DNA of 64,000 nucleotides from contig JAPLLG010000004.1 in assembly GCA_026387665.1 (NCBI GenBank), positions 36,612-100,611 of the forward strand, written 5' to 3'. Of the stretch, positions 46,425-57,100 are shown piece after piece (position 1 is the first letter of the stretch; each line of letters opens with the position of its first letter). The stretch comes from Nitrospirota bacterium. Its GTDB lineage: Bacteria > Nitrospirota > Nitrospiria > Nitrospirales > Nitrospiraceae. The position numbers were made by a program, and so were the translations under genes. A model generated the notes under the pieces. The model searched no databases and had not been told where the DNA came from. It saw only the letters and a list, made by a program, of their open reading frames with translations.

Positions 46425-46925
46425 TTAGGCATTGGCTCGTCTGATGGTTGCGACATCGGAATCATCGACGGAGCGGAGTGGCACTTCGCGTGACACTTCC
46501 CGGATGGCCTGCGTCATCTCCAGCGTCCCGTTGAAGAGCACGCCGTCTTCGACGGAGATCATCGGCGTCTTCACTCCGCCATTGAGCACGGCGGGGGCGA
46601 GCAGCTTGATCTTCTCTTTGGCCACGACATCGCCGGTGATCTTCCCCATGCACACGATGGTGCCTGCGCTCACCTTGGCCGTGAGGACGGCTTCTTCTCC
46701 CACGAGCAAGGTCCCTTCGGTGTGGATCTCTCCATCGAGGAATCCATCGATCCGCACGGTCCCGCTGTAGGAGATCATGCCCTTGAATTCGACGCCTTTT
46801 CCGACAAAGGCCACGACGGCTTCGTTCGACTCAGGCCTGGTATTCGGAGATGAAGGGATATTGCCCTCCATATCTGAAAGGGATTGCGGCGAACGTCTCG
46901 TATCCTGTTTCTCCGGCTGCCACAT
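46425..46925 (-). CDS. Bactofilin family protein (second copy)
   Basis: A 166-residue bactofilin. A polar N-terminal tail (about 45 residues) is followed by the beta-helix core FKGMISYSGTVRIDGFLDGEIHTEGTLLVGEEAVLTAKVSAGTIV and KITGDVVAKEKIKLLAPAVLNGGVKTPMISVEDG. Its core is clearly related to the downstream copy, suggesting a tandem duplication. ATG 46925 is chosen because AGAGGAGG lies just upstream; a 10-codon extension lacks support. It may form a hetero-polymer with the neighbouring copy. Confidence 0.9.
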   Translation of the reverse strand: MWQPEKQDTRRSPQSLSDMEGNIPSSPNTRPESNEAVVAFVGKGVEFKGMISYSGTVRIDGFLDGEIHTEGTLLVGEEAVLTAKVSAGTIVCMGKITGDVVAKEKIKLLAPAVLNGGVKTPMISVEDGVLFNGTLEMTQAIREVSREVPLRSVDDSDVATIRRANA

Positions 46926-47179
46926 AATCGGTCCTCCTCTGTGTGTGTGAGACAAGTAGCGTCAGTCTCAGTTTCAGTTATGACCTGTATCGGTTGGTGT
47001 AGGAGAAATATTGAGCGTTCAGTTCTGATAAGACCCAACTCTGCATTTCAGTGTCCAATTCTTTCCTAGTCCGAAGCGGGGAAACGAGAAATACGTACCC
47101 ACTAGCCACCCTAGGGGTCGCGGGGTTATGACCGCGGACTACTCTATATTGCGGTGTAGTGGCGAGAGTTTTCACGGCG

Positions 47180-47233
47180 GCAATATTTTCCCTATGAGAG
47201 GCGGCGGCTCGCCTGACCCCATAAAAATATTGC
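47180..47233. repeat. AT-rich inverted repeat in the bactofilin-pyrR gap
   Basis: GCAATATTTT (47180-47189) is exactly complementary to AAAATATTGC (47224-47233), enclosing an inner AGGCG/CGCCT stem. It lies in the 585-bp non-coding stretch 46926-47510. No reading frame in that stretch has coding signs. Confidence 0.6.
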
Positions 47234-47276
47234 GAATGTGGCGCCAGGAGCGGAGTCCGGCTGTTCCACGCGTCTC

Positions 47277-47305
47277 GAATCGAGGGGCGTTCGCCCCGTC
47301 GATTC
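47277..47305. repeat. Strong GC hairpin upstream of the pyr promoter
   Basis: GAATCGAGGGGCG (47277-47289) pairs with CGCCCC and TCGATTC (to 47305), with one bulged G and a two-base loop. It ends 34 bases before the -35 hexamer of the pyr promoter. No T-run follows. Confidence 0.6.
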
Positions 47306-47339
47306 GTTCAGGCGCCGGCGCGAGTCATCGTCTCGCGGC

Positions 47340-47368
47340 TTGACAGGGGTCCTGGGCCTCAGTAAGAT
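47340..47368 (+). promoter_or_regulatory. pyrR: Sigma70 promoter of the pyrR operon
   Basis: A consensus TTGACA at 47340-47345 and TAAGAT at 47363-47368 with 17-base spacing. The predicted start, about 47375, gives a leader of roughly 135 bases before pyrR. Confidence 0.7.
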
Positions 47369-47384
47369 GCCGCAACCTTTAATG

Positions 47385-47405
47385 CTCATCCTGCGAGGTG
47401 AGTAA
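47385..47405 (+). promoter_or_regulatory. pyrR: Putative PyrR-binding site in the leader
   Basis: TCCTGCGAGGT at 47389-47399 matches the UCC-n-G-n-GAGG pattern of the PyrR-binding loop known from pyr attenuators (Bacillus-type consensus UCCAGAGAGGCU). It lies about 15 bases from the predicted transcript start, ahead of a terminator and the pyrR gene itself. Confidence 0.5.
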
Positions 47406-47454
47406 GGAGTGTGTATGGGCGTTATTCAGGCTTGTGTCTGCCGACACATCTCAA

Positions 47455-47488
47455 CCTTCTCATCGAATGTCGATGAGGGGGTTTTTTT
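47455..47488 (+). terminator. pyrR: Intrinsic terminator/attenuator before pyrR
   Basis: CCTTCTCATCG pairs with CGATGAGGGGG (two G-T pairs) around an AATGT loop, followed by seven T residues (47482-47488). It lies between the operon promoter and the first gene, so it can only serve regulation, by premature termination. A small TGTGTC/GACACA hairpin directly upstream could take part in the switch. Confidence 0.8.
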
Positions 47489-47507
47489 ATGCCAGAAAGT
47501 TGAATGA

Positions 47508-48068
<561 letters not shown>

Positions 48069-48082
48069 GGTTGGAGGGAACG

Positions 48083-49003
48083 ATGAGTCTCAAACGCAAA
48101 GACCTCTTGAGCCTGGCGCCCTTGTCGGTGGACGAGATCAAACTGATCTTGGAGACGGCCGATTCGTTCAAGGAAGTAACCGGGCGGGAAATCAAAAAAG
48201 TTCCGGCGCTCCGGGGCCGCACGGTGGTCAATCTCTTTTTCGAGCCCAGCACGAGGACGCGCACCTCGTTCGAGCTGGCGGCGAAACGGCTGAGCGCCGA
48301 CGTGATCAACTTTTCGCCCTCCTCGAGCAGTGTCGTCAAAGGGGAAACGTTGCTCGATACCGCGCGCAATATCGAAGCGATGCAGGCGGATATTATCGTG
48401 CTGCGGCACCCTTCGGCCGGCGCAGCCGAGGCCCTGGCCCGCGGGGTGAAGTCCTCCGTGATCAATGCGGGAGACGGATGGCATGAGCATCCGACGCAAG
48501 GGCTGTTGGATCTTTACACGATTCGCGAACGGGGCCTGTCGTTCGAGGGGCTCAAGGTCGCGATTGTTGGCGATGTGGCCCATAGCCGGGTGGCCCGTTC
48601 GAACATTCACGCCTTGGTCAAGTTGGGAGCGGAAGTCCGGGTGGTGGGGCCTCCGACGATGATCCCGGCCGGGGTCGAGAAGCTGGGCGTGCGAGTCTAC
48701 TACCACCTCGACGAGGCCTTGCGCGATGTGCAGGTCATTATGATGTTGCGTTTGCAGCTGGAGCGGCAGGGGAAAGCCCTGTTCCCGACCATTCGCGAAT
48801 ATGCGCGGCTCTACGGGTTGACGTCCGAGCGGGTCAAGCTGGCCGATCCTAAGGTGATCGTCATGCATCCCGGGCCGATCAATCGGGGGGTCGAGATCGC
48901 GCCGGAGGTGGCGGATAGTTTGTCGTCGGTGATCTTGGACCAGGTGGCGAACGGCGTGGCCGTTCGCATGGGTATTCTCTATCTCATGTCAGGAGCGAAC
49001 TGA
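48083..49003 (+). CDS. pyrB: Aspartate carbamoyltransferase catalytic subunit
   Basis: A 306-residue enzyme for the first committed pyrimidine step. The carbamoyl-phosphate site [19 protein letters not shown] and [38 protein letters not shown] and [13 protein letters not shown] are all present. ATG 48083 has the ribosome site GGAGGGAA; an in-frame TTG at 48071 is less likely. No pyrI regulatory subunit is seen. It is directly followed by pyrC, as in PyrR-controlled operons. Confidence 0.96.
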   Translation: MSLKRKDLLSLAPLSVDEIKLILETADSFKEVTGREIKKVPALRGRTVVNLFFEPSTRTRTSFELAAKRLSADVINFSPSSSSVVKGETLLDTARNIEAMQADIIVLRHPSAGAAEALARGVKSSVINAGDGWHEHPTQGLLDLYTIRERGLSFEGLKVAIVGDVAHSRVARSNIHALVKLGAEVRVVGPPTMIPAGVEKLGVRVYYHLDEALRDVQVIMMLRLQLERQGKALFPTIREYARLYGLTSERVKLADPKVIVMHPGPINRGVEIAPEVADSLSSVILDQVANGVAVRMGILYLMSGAN

Positions 49004-49006
49004 ATC

Positions 49007-50293
49007 GTGGCTATTCACATTGCAGGTGGGCACGTGATCGATCCGGGACGGTTCAATGGCGTGGCCGATGTGTTGATCGATGAGGGGCGGATCGTGGCAG
49101 TGGGGCCTAACCTCAAAGCTCCGGCTGGCGCCACGAAGATTGATGCCAAGGGGCGGCTGGTCCTTCCCGGGTTCGTCGATCTCCATGTCCATTTCCGTGA
49201 GCCGGGTTTCGAATATAAAGAGTCGATCCAAAGCGGCGCGGCGGCGGCGGTGGCAGGTGGGTTCACCTCGGTCTGTTGCATGCCCAATACGAACCCCGTG
49301 AACGACAATCAGGCAATTACGGAATTCATGCTGGAGCGGGCGAAGGCGGCCGGGTTGGCGAATGTGTTTCCCATCGGCGCGATCACCAAAGGCTCGGAAG
49401 GCAAGGAGCTGGCGGAGATCGGCGACTTGCGGCGCGCCGGTTGTGTGGCCATCTCGGATGACGGGAAGCCGGTGATGAACAGTCTCGTGATGCGGCGCGC
49501 GATGGAATATGCCCTGGCCTTCGACGTGCCGGTGGTCGACCATTGTGAAGACCTGCACCTCGCCGAGGGGGGCTGCATGAACGAAGGAGTCATCTCGACC
49601 GAGTTGGGGCTCCCTGGCATGCCGTCCGCGGCGGAAGATGTGATGGTGGCGCGGAACGTCGCCTTGGCGGAACTGACGGGAGCCAGGCTGCATCTGGCCC
49701 ATATCAGCACCGAGGGGTCGGCCAGGATGGTGCGGGAGGCCAAGTCCCGCGGACTGAAAGTCACAGCCGAGGCCTGCCCCCACCACTTCACGATCACAGA
49801 GGAAACGGTTCGAGGCTATAACACCTATGCGAAAATGAATCCTCCGCTCAGGACTTGGAAGGACGTGCAGGCGATCAAAGAAGGTCTGCGCGACGGCACC
49901 ATCGATGTCATTGCCACGGACCATGCGCCTCACGCTACGCAGGAAAAACAACTGGGGTTTGCGGAAGCGCCCTTCGGCATCGTCGGATTGGAAACGGCCC
50001 TGCCTTTGACCCTTGCCTTGGTCGAGGAGGGGGTGTTGTCCCTGGAGGCGGCGGTCGATAAATTGAGCACGGCTCCCGCGAAGGTGTTCGGATTGGCCAA
50101 GGGCACCTTGGCAGTCGGGGCCGATGCCGACGTGACGATTGTGGATCAGCATGAACAATGGGAAGTGGATCCGGCCAAGTTCTTCTCAAAGAGCCGCAAC
50201 ACGCCCTTTGCCGGCTGGAAGGTGAAGGGGCGGGTGCGGACGACCATCGTAGGTGGCCGAGTGGTATTCGAGGCCAGTCGGGCGGAGGGTTAG
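49007..50293 (+). CDS. pyrC: Dihydroorotase (class I)
   Basis: A 428-residue amidohydrolase cyclising carbamoyl-aspartate to dihydroorotate. Metal ligands are visible in FVDLHVHFREPG, the MPNTNPV strand, VDHCEDLHLAEGG, LHLAHISTEGS and the catalytic Asp in IATDHAPH. FGIVGLETALPL is typical of the class I enzyme. GTG 49007 lies 3 bases after the pyrB stop. The stop codon overlaps the GTG of the DUF4149 gene. Confidence 0.95.
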   Translation: MAIHIAGGHVIDPGRFNGVADVLIDEGRIVAVGPNLKAPAGATKIDAKGRLVLPGFVDLHVHFREPGFEYKESIQSGAAAAVAGGFTSVCCMPNTNPVNDNQAITEFMLERAKAAGLANVFPIGAITKGSEGKELAEIGDLRRAGCVAISDDGKPVMNSLVMRRAMEYALAFDVPVVDHCEDLHLAEGGCMNEGVISTELGLPGMPSAAEDVMVARNVALAELTGARLHLAHISTEGSARMVREAKSRGLKVTAEACPHHFTITEETVRGYNTYAKMNPPLRTWKDVQAIKEGLRDGTIDVIATDHAPHATQEKQLGFAEAPFGIVGLETALPLTLALVEEGVLSLEAAVDKLSTAPAKVFGLAKGTLAVGADADVTIVDQHEQWEVDPAKFFSKSRNTPFAGWKVKGRVRTTIVGGRVVFEASRAEG

Positions 50294-50814
50294 TGTTGCG
50301 CTCATCCCGTTGGGGGCTGATTTGTTGTCTGACCTGTGAATGGCTGGCGTTGGGCATCTGGGTCGGCGGGTTGCTGGTGCTCATCGGGGCGGTCATTCCA
50401 GCCGTCTTCAATACGTTCGGCGGGCAGGACTCAGGCGGGTTCTTTCTGACGAAAGCCTTTGAAGGTTATAATCGATTCGTGATCGGGGCTCTGGCGGTTC
50501 TGTGTGCCGGAACCTGGTATCGCTGGTGGAGTGGACATCAGGACGTGGCGGTCAGTCGGGTCGAGATGGGCTTGCTGGTGGGGATGACGGTGATCGCCGG
50601 CATCATCATTCTCTGGCTGCATCCGCTGGTTGCCTCGCTCCAGGCTCAGGCTTTTGCGGTGAAAGAGGAAGCGGCGCGGAAGGCGGCGTTCGAAGCATTC
50701 TTCCGTATCCATATGCCGGTCCGGTCGCTCTACATGGTCAATCTCGTACTGGGAATTGTGCTGACAGGAATCAAGGCCAAACGGTCGCTGCGGCGGGATG
50801 GAGTGGTGACGTGA
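50293..50814 (+). CDS. DUF4149-like membrane protein
   Basis: A 173-residue integral membrane protein with about four transmembrane helices ([66 protein letters not shown]). The [12 protein letters not shown] start and the conserved Phe/His spacing are DUF4149-like; function unknown. The start GTG 50293 overlaps the last base of the pyrC stop, and the carA start overlaps its own stop, so it is embedded in the pyr operon by translational coupling. A role in pyrimidine metabolism is not implied. Confidence 0.68.
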   Translation: MLRSSRWGLICCLTCEWLALGIWVGGLLVLIGAVIPAVFNTFGGQDSGGFFLTKAFEGYNRFVIGALAVLCAGTWYRWWSGHQDVAVSRVEMGLLVGMTVIAGIIILWLHPLVASLQAQAFAVKEEAARKAAFEAFFRIHMPVRSLYMVNLVLGIVLTGIKAKRSLRRDGVVT

Positions 50815-51986
50815 AACAAGCATTGTTGGCATTGGCGGATGGCACGCTCTTCGAGGGGCGCGCCTTGGGCTATGAAGGGGAGGCGGTCGGCGAAGTCGTG
50901 TTTAATACGGCCATGACCGGCTATCAGGAAGTCTTGACCGATCCCTCCTATAAAGGACAGATCATCACGATGACCTGTCCTCACATCGGCAACTACGGGG
51001 TGACGCCGGAGGATATCGAGTCGCGGAAGATCTGGGCCGAAGGGTTTGTCGTCAAAGAGGCCAGCACGCTCGCCAGCAACTGGCGCAGCAAGCAGCAGTT
51101 ACAAGCCTATCTTCAGGAAGCGAAGATCGTCGGCATCGAGGGGCTGGATACCAGGGCTCTCACGCGCCATCTGCGTGAACATGGTTCACAGCAGGGCCTC
51201 ATTACCCATGTCGAGACGGACGCCCGTCGAGCTGTGGCCAAGGCCAAGGCGGCCCCTAGCATCATTGGCCGGGATCTCGCGACCACCGTCACCTGCGAGA
51301 CAGCCTATCAATGGACAGAGGGATCGGGTGAATGGATTCCTTCGCTCGGAGACAAGCCCCGCGCGGCTGCGACCAAGCGCTGGCATGTCGTTGCCTATGA
51401 TTTCGGCGTGAAGCAGAATATCCTTCGTCAGCTCGTGGATGCCGGGTGCAATGTGACCGTCGTGCCGGCTTCGACGACGGCGAAACAGGTGGCGTCCCTC
51501 AGACCGGACGGCATTTTCCTCTCGAACGGTCCTGGAGATCCGGAAGGCGTGTCCTATGCGATCGAATCGGTGCGGCAACTGATCGGCCAGTATCCGCTCT
51601 TTGGTATTTGTTTAGGCCATCAGATTCTCGGCCTCGCGTTGGGGCTCAAGACCTATAAGTTGAAGTTCGGCCATCATGGGGCGAACCATCCGGTCATGAA
51701 CCTGCGCACGAGACAGGTCGAGATCACCTCGCAGAACCATAATTTCGCGGTGCAAGTCACGCAGCCGATCACATCTGTGCCGGATCGCCCGCCCGTGATT
51801 GAGACAACATTCGGGAAAGTTGCGGTAACCCATGTGAGTCTGAACGACCATTCGATCGAAGGATTGGCCTGTGTGGATCGTCCGGTGTTTTCGGTACAAT
51901 ATCATCCGGAGGCCTCTCCCGGGCCCCATGACTCTGGTTACTTATTTGCCGAGTTTATTCAGCTGATGGAGAAACATCATGTATAG
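50811..51986 (+). CDS. carA: Carbamoyl-phosphate synthase small (glutaminase) subunit
   Basis: A 391-residue subunit that hydrolyses glutamine and passes ammonia to CarB. The N-terminal domain has [20 protein letters not shown]. The class I glutaminase domain has [10 protein letters not shown], the catalytic Cys in [10 protein letters not shown], and the His/Glu pair in [16 protein letters not shown] 50811 overlaps the DUF4149 stop. Its TAG stop is immediately followed by a family 1 repeat, and carB lies 2.1 kb downstream rather than adjacent. Confidence 0.96.
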   Translation: MKQALLALADGTLFEGRALGYEGEAVGEVVFNTAMTGYQEVLTDPSYKGQIITMTCPHIGNYGVTPEDIESRKIWAEGFVVKEASTLASNWRSKQQLQAYLQEAKIVGIEGLDTRALTRHLREHGSQQGLITHVETDARRAVAKAKAAPSIIGRDLATTVTCETAYQWTEGSGEWIPSLGDKPRAAATKRWHVVAYDFGVKQNILRQLVDAGCNVTVVPASTTAKQVASLRPDGIFLSNGPGDPEGVSYAIESVRQLIGQYPLFGICLGHQILGLALGLKTYKLKFGHHGANHPVMNLRTRQVEITSQNHNFAVQVTQPITSVPDRPPVIETTFGKVAVTHVSLNDHSIEGLACVDRPVFSVQYHPEASPGPHDSGYLFAEFIQLMEKHHV

Positions 51987-52110
51987 CAGGATGCTGAAAA
52001 AGTCCGCCAGCTTCGTTCTCGCATCGTTCAGACCCTCAATGTACCCTAAAGGGTACGCCTCGGTCCTTCACTCGCTGCGGCCTTGCTGGACGGCCTTTTT
52101 GAGCATCCTG
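51987..52110. repeat. Palindromic repeat family 1, copy 6 (subtype B)
   Basis: A 124-bp copy starting on the base after the carA stop codon, with the subtype B centre (GTACCCTAAAGGGTAC). It is the only copy inside an apparent operon. In one phase it is open throughout and in frame with the downstream protease gene. Confidence 0.93.
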
Positions 52111-52224
52111 CAGGCGGGTTCTCTTGTTGCGCCCGCGTACGGATTCTCCAAGTGTTCGCGTTTCAACATCGTTGTCCCGCAGCCTGCGAGGGTCTGTGCA
52201 ATTCTTGGGCGATTCTGCCTCCTG

Positions 52225-53151
52225 ATGGTTATAGGTCTGCAAGCCGGCTGCATCACGGTCAATCTGGTCGAGCCGTCGGGGCCGGTGCAGGAAGTGCAGC
52301 TGAGCGGTACGGGCGAGGGGAAAGTGCTGGTGCTCGATCTGTCGGGGGTCATTAGCTCGCAAGACAAAGACGGCCTCATGCCGCATCCCAATATGGTGGC
52401 CCTGTTCAAGGAAGAGCTGACGAGGGCCGCGAAGGACGACAAGATCAAAGCCCTGGTGCTTCGCATCAACAGTCCCGGTGGCACGGTGACCGCGTCGGAC
52501 ATTCTGTATCACGAGTTGCGGGAGTTCAAGCTCAAGAAGAAGGTGCCCGTGATCGCCTCGATGATGGATGTGGCGGCGTCAGGGGGCTATTACCTGGCCA
52601 TGGCGGCGGACAGTATTTGGGTTCACCCCTCGACAGTGACGGGAAGTATCGGCGTGATCATGTTGACCGTCAATGCGCGAGGCCTGCTGGAAAAAGTGGG
52701 ACTCGAAGCCAATGCCATCACGTCCGGTCCCCGCAAGGACATGGGTTCGCCCTTTCGGGTGATGACGGTTGAGGAGCGGGCCATCTTTCAAAGCGTGATC
52801 GATTCGTTTTATCACCGGTTTCTGGCTGTGGTGCAGGAGGGGCGGCCCCAACTGTCGTCCGAGCAGATTAAGAAACTGGCCGACGGGCGCATCTATTCAG
52901 GCGATCAGGCCAAGGCGGTGGGCTTGATCGATGAGATTGGATATCTGGATGACGCGATCGAGATGGCCAAGAAAAAAGCCGGCCTGACGGAGGCGCGGGT
53001 CGTGACCTATGGGCATAGGGGCGAGTATCAGAATAATATCTATTCCCGTTTGTTCGGGACGAGTGCCGGCATGGCCGGGTTCGCCAATTTAGATTTACTG
53101 TCGATGGTGCGGGGTGGGACGCCGCAGTTCATGTACCTTTGGATGCCGTAG
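52225..53151 (+). CDS. sppA: Signal peptide peptidase SppA (36K type)
   Basis: An S49 membrane-associated serine protease degrading leader peptides. LRINSPGGTVTASDILYHELREF, the nucleophile Ser in VAASGGYYLAMAAD, TVTGSIGVIM and the general-base Lys in TSGPRKDMGSPF are present. ATG 52225 gives 308 residues but leaves only eight residues before a lipobox-like Cys (GLQAGC). The reading frame is open back to ATG 51979 inside carA, running through the whole repeat (390 residues). The natural start is therefore uncertain and may have been altered by repeat insertion. The M48 gene follows by 6 bases. Confidence 0.88.
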   Translation: MVIGLQAGCITVNLVEPSGPVQEVQLSGTGEGKVLVLDLSGVISSQDKDGLMPHPNMVALFKEELTRAAKDDKIKALVLRINSPGGTVTASDILYHELREFKLKKKVPVIASMMDVAASGGYYLAMAADSIWVHPSTVTGSIGVIMLTVNARGLLEKVGLEANAITSGPRKDMGSPFRVMTVEERAIFQSVIDSFYHRFLAVVQEGRPQLSSEQIKKLADGRIYSGDQAKAVGLIDEIGYLDDAIEMAKKKAGLTEARVVTYGHRGEYQNNIYSRLFGTSAGMAGFANLDLLSMVRGGTPQFMYLWMP

Positions 53152-53157
53152 GTTGTC

Positions 53158-54120
53158 ATGACACGTGCTGCTGACGCAATCGATCGAGCCTTAGCCACGC
53201 CCATCGGGCGTCGGGCGATGTTGGCGCTGGGCGCCCAGGGGGCGATGAGCCTCTGCGCCGCGCTTGGGGTGGGGGCCGCCATGAGTCTGTTCGGCAGCCT
53301 GACCGGCTGTTACCGCGCGCCTGGCACGGCTCGTGATCAGGTGATTTTCTTCTCCGAAGAGAAGGAAATGCAGTTCGGATTGAGCGCCTACCGCGAGGTG
53401 CTGCGGGCTGCGCCTCTCAGCGACAACGCGGAAATTAATGAGCTGGTGCAACGAGTGGGACGGAGAATCGCGGCAGCCGCCAACAAGCCGGAGTATCAGT
53501 GGGAGTTTGCCGTCATTCAAGACGACAAGATGGTCAATGCCTTCGCGCTGCCAGGCGGGAAGGTGGCGATTTTCACCGGGATTCTCAAACATACGAAAGA
53601 CGACGTCGGATTGGCGACGGTGATGGGGCATGAAGTCGCCCATGCGTTGCAGCGGCATGGAGTGGAGCGGATGAGCCGGAGCATCCTGGACCAAATCGCG
53701 CAATTGGGCGCCTTGGGCGCGGCAGTCTCAGGCAGTGTCAATCCCGGTGCGATGCAGGGGCTCTTGGGCGCCTATGGAGTCAATGTGTCGTTGCCCTTTA
53801 ACCGGAAGCAGGAATCGGAAGCCGATTACGTCGGGCTCCGCTTGATGGCGCAGGCCGGATACGATCCGCGCGAGGCGGTCCCCTTTTGGGAACGGATGAG
53901 CGGCTGCCCGAGGCAGATGATCGGCAAGGTCTGCTTCCGGTCGCAGCAGGCGATCCCGGAATTTCTGTCCACCCATCCGTCCGATTTGACTCGTATCAAC
54001 CAGATCGAAGCCTGGCTACCTGAGGCGCTTCAGCATTATCATGGGCCGGGGGGCGGGGTGGTTCCGCCGCCCGTTGCGCCATACAGGCCAGCCATCGGGC
54101 CCATGCCACAACCGAGCTAG
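53158..54120 (+). CDS. M48-family metalloprotease lipoprotein
   Basis: A 320-residue periplasmic protease. The zinc motif HEVAH is at residues 158-162 and the third ligand lies in ESEADYVGLRLM. An N-terminal twin-arginine-like GRRAML and long hydrophobic stretch end in LTGC (Cys51), suggesting a lipoprotein. Conserved GRRIA and NAFALPGGKVAIFTGIL segments and a Pro-rich end place it near BepA/LoiP-type M48 proteases that check outer-membrane assembly. It lies between sppA and carB, so two envelope proteases are embedded in the pyrimidine gene run. Confidence 0.88.
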   Translation: MTRAADAIDRALATPIGRRAMLALGAQGAMSLCAALGVGAAMSLFGSLTGCYRAPGTARDQVIFFSEEKEMQFGLSAYREVLRAAPLSDNAEINELVQRVGRRIAAAANKPEYQWEFAVIQDDKMVNAFALPGGKVAIFTGILKHTKDDVGLATVMGHEVAHALQRHGVERMSRSILDQIAQLGALGAAVSGSVNPGAMQGLLGAYGVNVSLPFNRKQESEADYVGLRLMAQAGYDPREAVPFWERMSGCPRQMIGKVCFRSQQAIPEFLSTHPSDLTRINQIEAWLPEALQHYHGPGGGVVPPPVAPYRPAIGPMPQPS

Positions 54121-54142
54121 TTGACTCTGAAACGAGGTTTTC

Positions 54143-57100
54143 GTGCCAAGGCGAACAGATATCAAATCCATTTTATTGATCGGGTCCGGCCCGATCGTGA
54201 TCGGTCAAGCCTGCGAGTTCGACTATTCCGGCACGCAGGCCTGCAAAGCGCTGAAAGAAGAAGGCTACCGGGTCATTCTCATCAATAGCAATCCGGCCAC
54301 GATCATGACCGATCCGGAATTGGCAGACCGGACTTATGTGGAGCCGATCACGGTCGAAGTGGTCGAGAAGGTAATCGAGCGAGAACGGCCTGATGCCCTG
54401 CTTCCGACCATGGGGGGCCAGACCGCGTTGAATGCCACGATGGCCTTGGTCAAGCGGGGGACGCTCGAAAAATACGGCGTCAAGCTGATCGGGGCCTCTG
54501 CTGAGGCGATCCATAAGGCCGAGGATCGCGAAGCCTTCAAACATGCGATGCAGCGAATCGGCTTGCGGGTGCCGGCCAGCGGCACGGCCCATAACCGCGA
54601 CGAAGCCATCAAGATTCTCGAACAGACCGGATTCCCCTCGATCATCCGTCCCTCCTTCACCATGGGCGGAACCGGCGGGAACATCGCCTACAACCGGGAA
54701 GAGTTCGAGAAACTGATCGATTGGGCCTTGGCCATGAGTCCGGTCAGCCAGGTGCTGATTGAGGAATCGCTCATCGGGTGGAAAGAATATGAACTCGAGG
54801 TGATGCGGGACCTCAAGGACAACGTCGTCATTATCTGTCCCATCGAAAACCTGGACCCGATGGGAGTCCATACGGGGGACAGCATCACGGTCGCGCCAGC
54901 CATGACCCTCTCGGACAAAGAGTATCAGCGGATGAGGGATGCCGCAGTCCGGATCATTCGTGAGATCGGCGTCGACACCGGCGGATCGAACGTGCAGTTC
55001 GGCCTGGACCCCAAGAACGGTGACATGGTGGTCATTGAAATGAACCCGCGCGTGTCGAGGAGTTCCGCGCTGGCTTCGAAGGCGACGGGGTTCCCCATTG
55101 CCAAGATTGCCGCGAAGCTTGCCGTGGGCTACACGCTGGATGAAATCACCAACGACATCACCGGCGTGACCAAAGCCTCCTTCGAACCGACCATCGACTA
55201 TGTGGTGGTGAAGATCCCCCGTTTTGCCTTCCAGAAGTTCCGCGGAGCCGATCCGACCCTTACGACGCAGATGAAGTCGGTGGGCGAGGTCATGGCGATT
55301 GGCCGCACCTTTAAAGAGGCTTTGCACAAGGCGATTCGATCATTGGAATTGAATATGAGCGGACTTTCCTCGCGGGAGGGGCTGGATCGCGGCATCCCGG
55401 AGGGATTCGACCGGACGCAGGGGCTGGAGCGGGTCCGGCAACATCTGCGGACTCCGATCGCCGAGCGATTGTGGCATGTGGCGGACGGCATGCGCCTTGG
55501 TCTCTCCAACGATGACCTCTTTGCCTTGACGATGATCGACCCCTGGTTTCTGGAACAGGTCCGTGAGCTGATTCAATTCGAAGCGGTGCTGGTCGGTCAG
55601 GCGGGCAAGAAGCCGGCTGTCCTTGAGGAACCGCTCTTATGGCAGGCCAAGGAACTGGGATTCTCGGACGATCGTATCGCGCAGCTCATCGGCGCCACGG
55701 CTGCCTCGGTCCGGAAGCAGCGGACTAGGCCCCAGGGCAAACGAGGCGTGACCTACAAGCGCGTGGACACCTGCGCCGCGGAGTTTGAAGCCCATACGCC
55801 CTATCTCTATTCGACTTACGGCAGTGAATGTGAAGCTCGCCCGACAGACCGGAAGAAAGTCATCATCCTCGGCGGCGGGCCGAACCGCATCGGGCAGGGG
55901 ATCGAATTCGACTATTGCTGCGTCCATGCGGTCATGGCCCTGCGCGAAGAGGGCATCGAATCGATCATGGTGAATTGCAACCCGGAAACGGTGAGCACGG
56001 ACTACGACACCTCGGACCGGCTTTATTTCGAGCCGCTGACAGAGGAAGACGTCCTCAATATCGTGGAGTGCGAACAGCCGCTGGGCGTCGTGTTGCAATT
56101 CGGCGGGCAGACGCCCCTCAAGCTTGCCTTGCCCCTCTCCAAGGCCGGGGTCAAAATTTTGGGTACAAGTCCTGAGGCGATCGACCGGGCCGAAGACCGG
56201 GAGCAATTCCGCGACCTCCTGGATAAACTGGGGCTCCGCCAGGCGGAGAGCGGCATGGCCCGATCCGTGGACGAGGCCTTGAAGATCGCATTGCGGATCA
56301 GCTATCCGGTGATGGTGCGGCCGTCCTATGTGTTGGGCGGGCGGTCCATGCAGATCGTCTATGACGAAGCAGGCTTGCTGGAATATATGACCACGGCGGT
56401 TAAGGCTTCGCCGAAACATCCGGTGCTGATCGACCGATATCTTTCGGATGCGATTGAAGTCGATGCCGACGCTATTTCAGACGGGACGAATGTCGTGGTG
56501 GCAGGGATCATGGAGCATATCGAAGAAGCCGGGGTCCATTCTGGAGACTCGGCCTGTTCCTTGCCGCCCTATTCGCTTAAGCAGAGCGTCGTGGAAGAGA
56601 TTCGCCGACAAATGAAGGCCCTGGCCCTGGAACTGGGCGTGATCGGCTTAATGAACGCGCAATTTGCCGTGAAAGAGGATACGATCTACGTGTTGGAGGT
56701 CAATCCTCGAGGCTCGCGCACGGTGCCCTTCGTCAGTAAAGCCATCGGGGTGCCATTGGCCAAGCTGGCGATGAAGGTGATGGTGGGCAAGACCTTGCCG
56801 GAGCTGGGATTGACCGACGCTCCTGCGCCGGTGCATTTGTCCGTGAAGGAATCAGTTTTCCCCTTCAATAAGTTTCCCGGGGTGGATGTCCTCCTGGGGC
56901 CGGAGATGAAGTCTACCGGCGAAGTGATGGGCATCGATCAGGATTTCGGCTGGGCCTTTGCCAAGTCCCAGGCGGGAGCCGGTGCGCCGCTTCCCAAGGG
57001 AGGCACGGCCTTCATCAGCGTGAAGGAAAGTGATCGTCCTGCCGCGCTGGAAGTGGTGAAGCAGCTTCATAAGCTGGGGTTCAACATCCAGGCGACGAGC

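Noticed and set aside
54173..55327. A 384-codon open frame opposite the start of carB
   Set aside because: It is antisense to conserved ATP-grasp sequence and has no protein features of its own.
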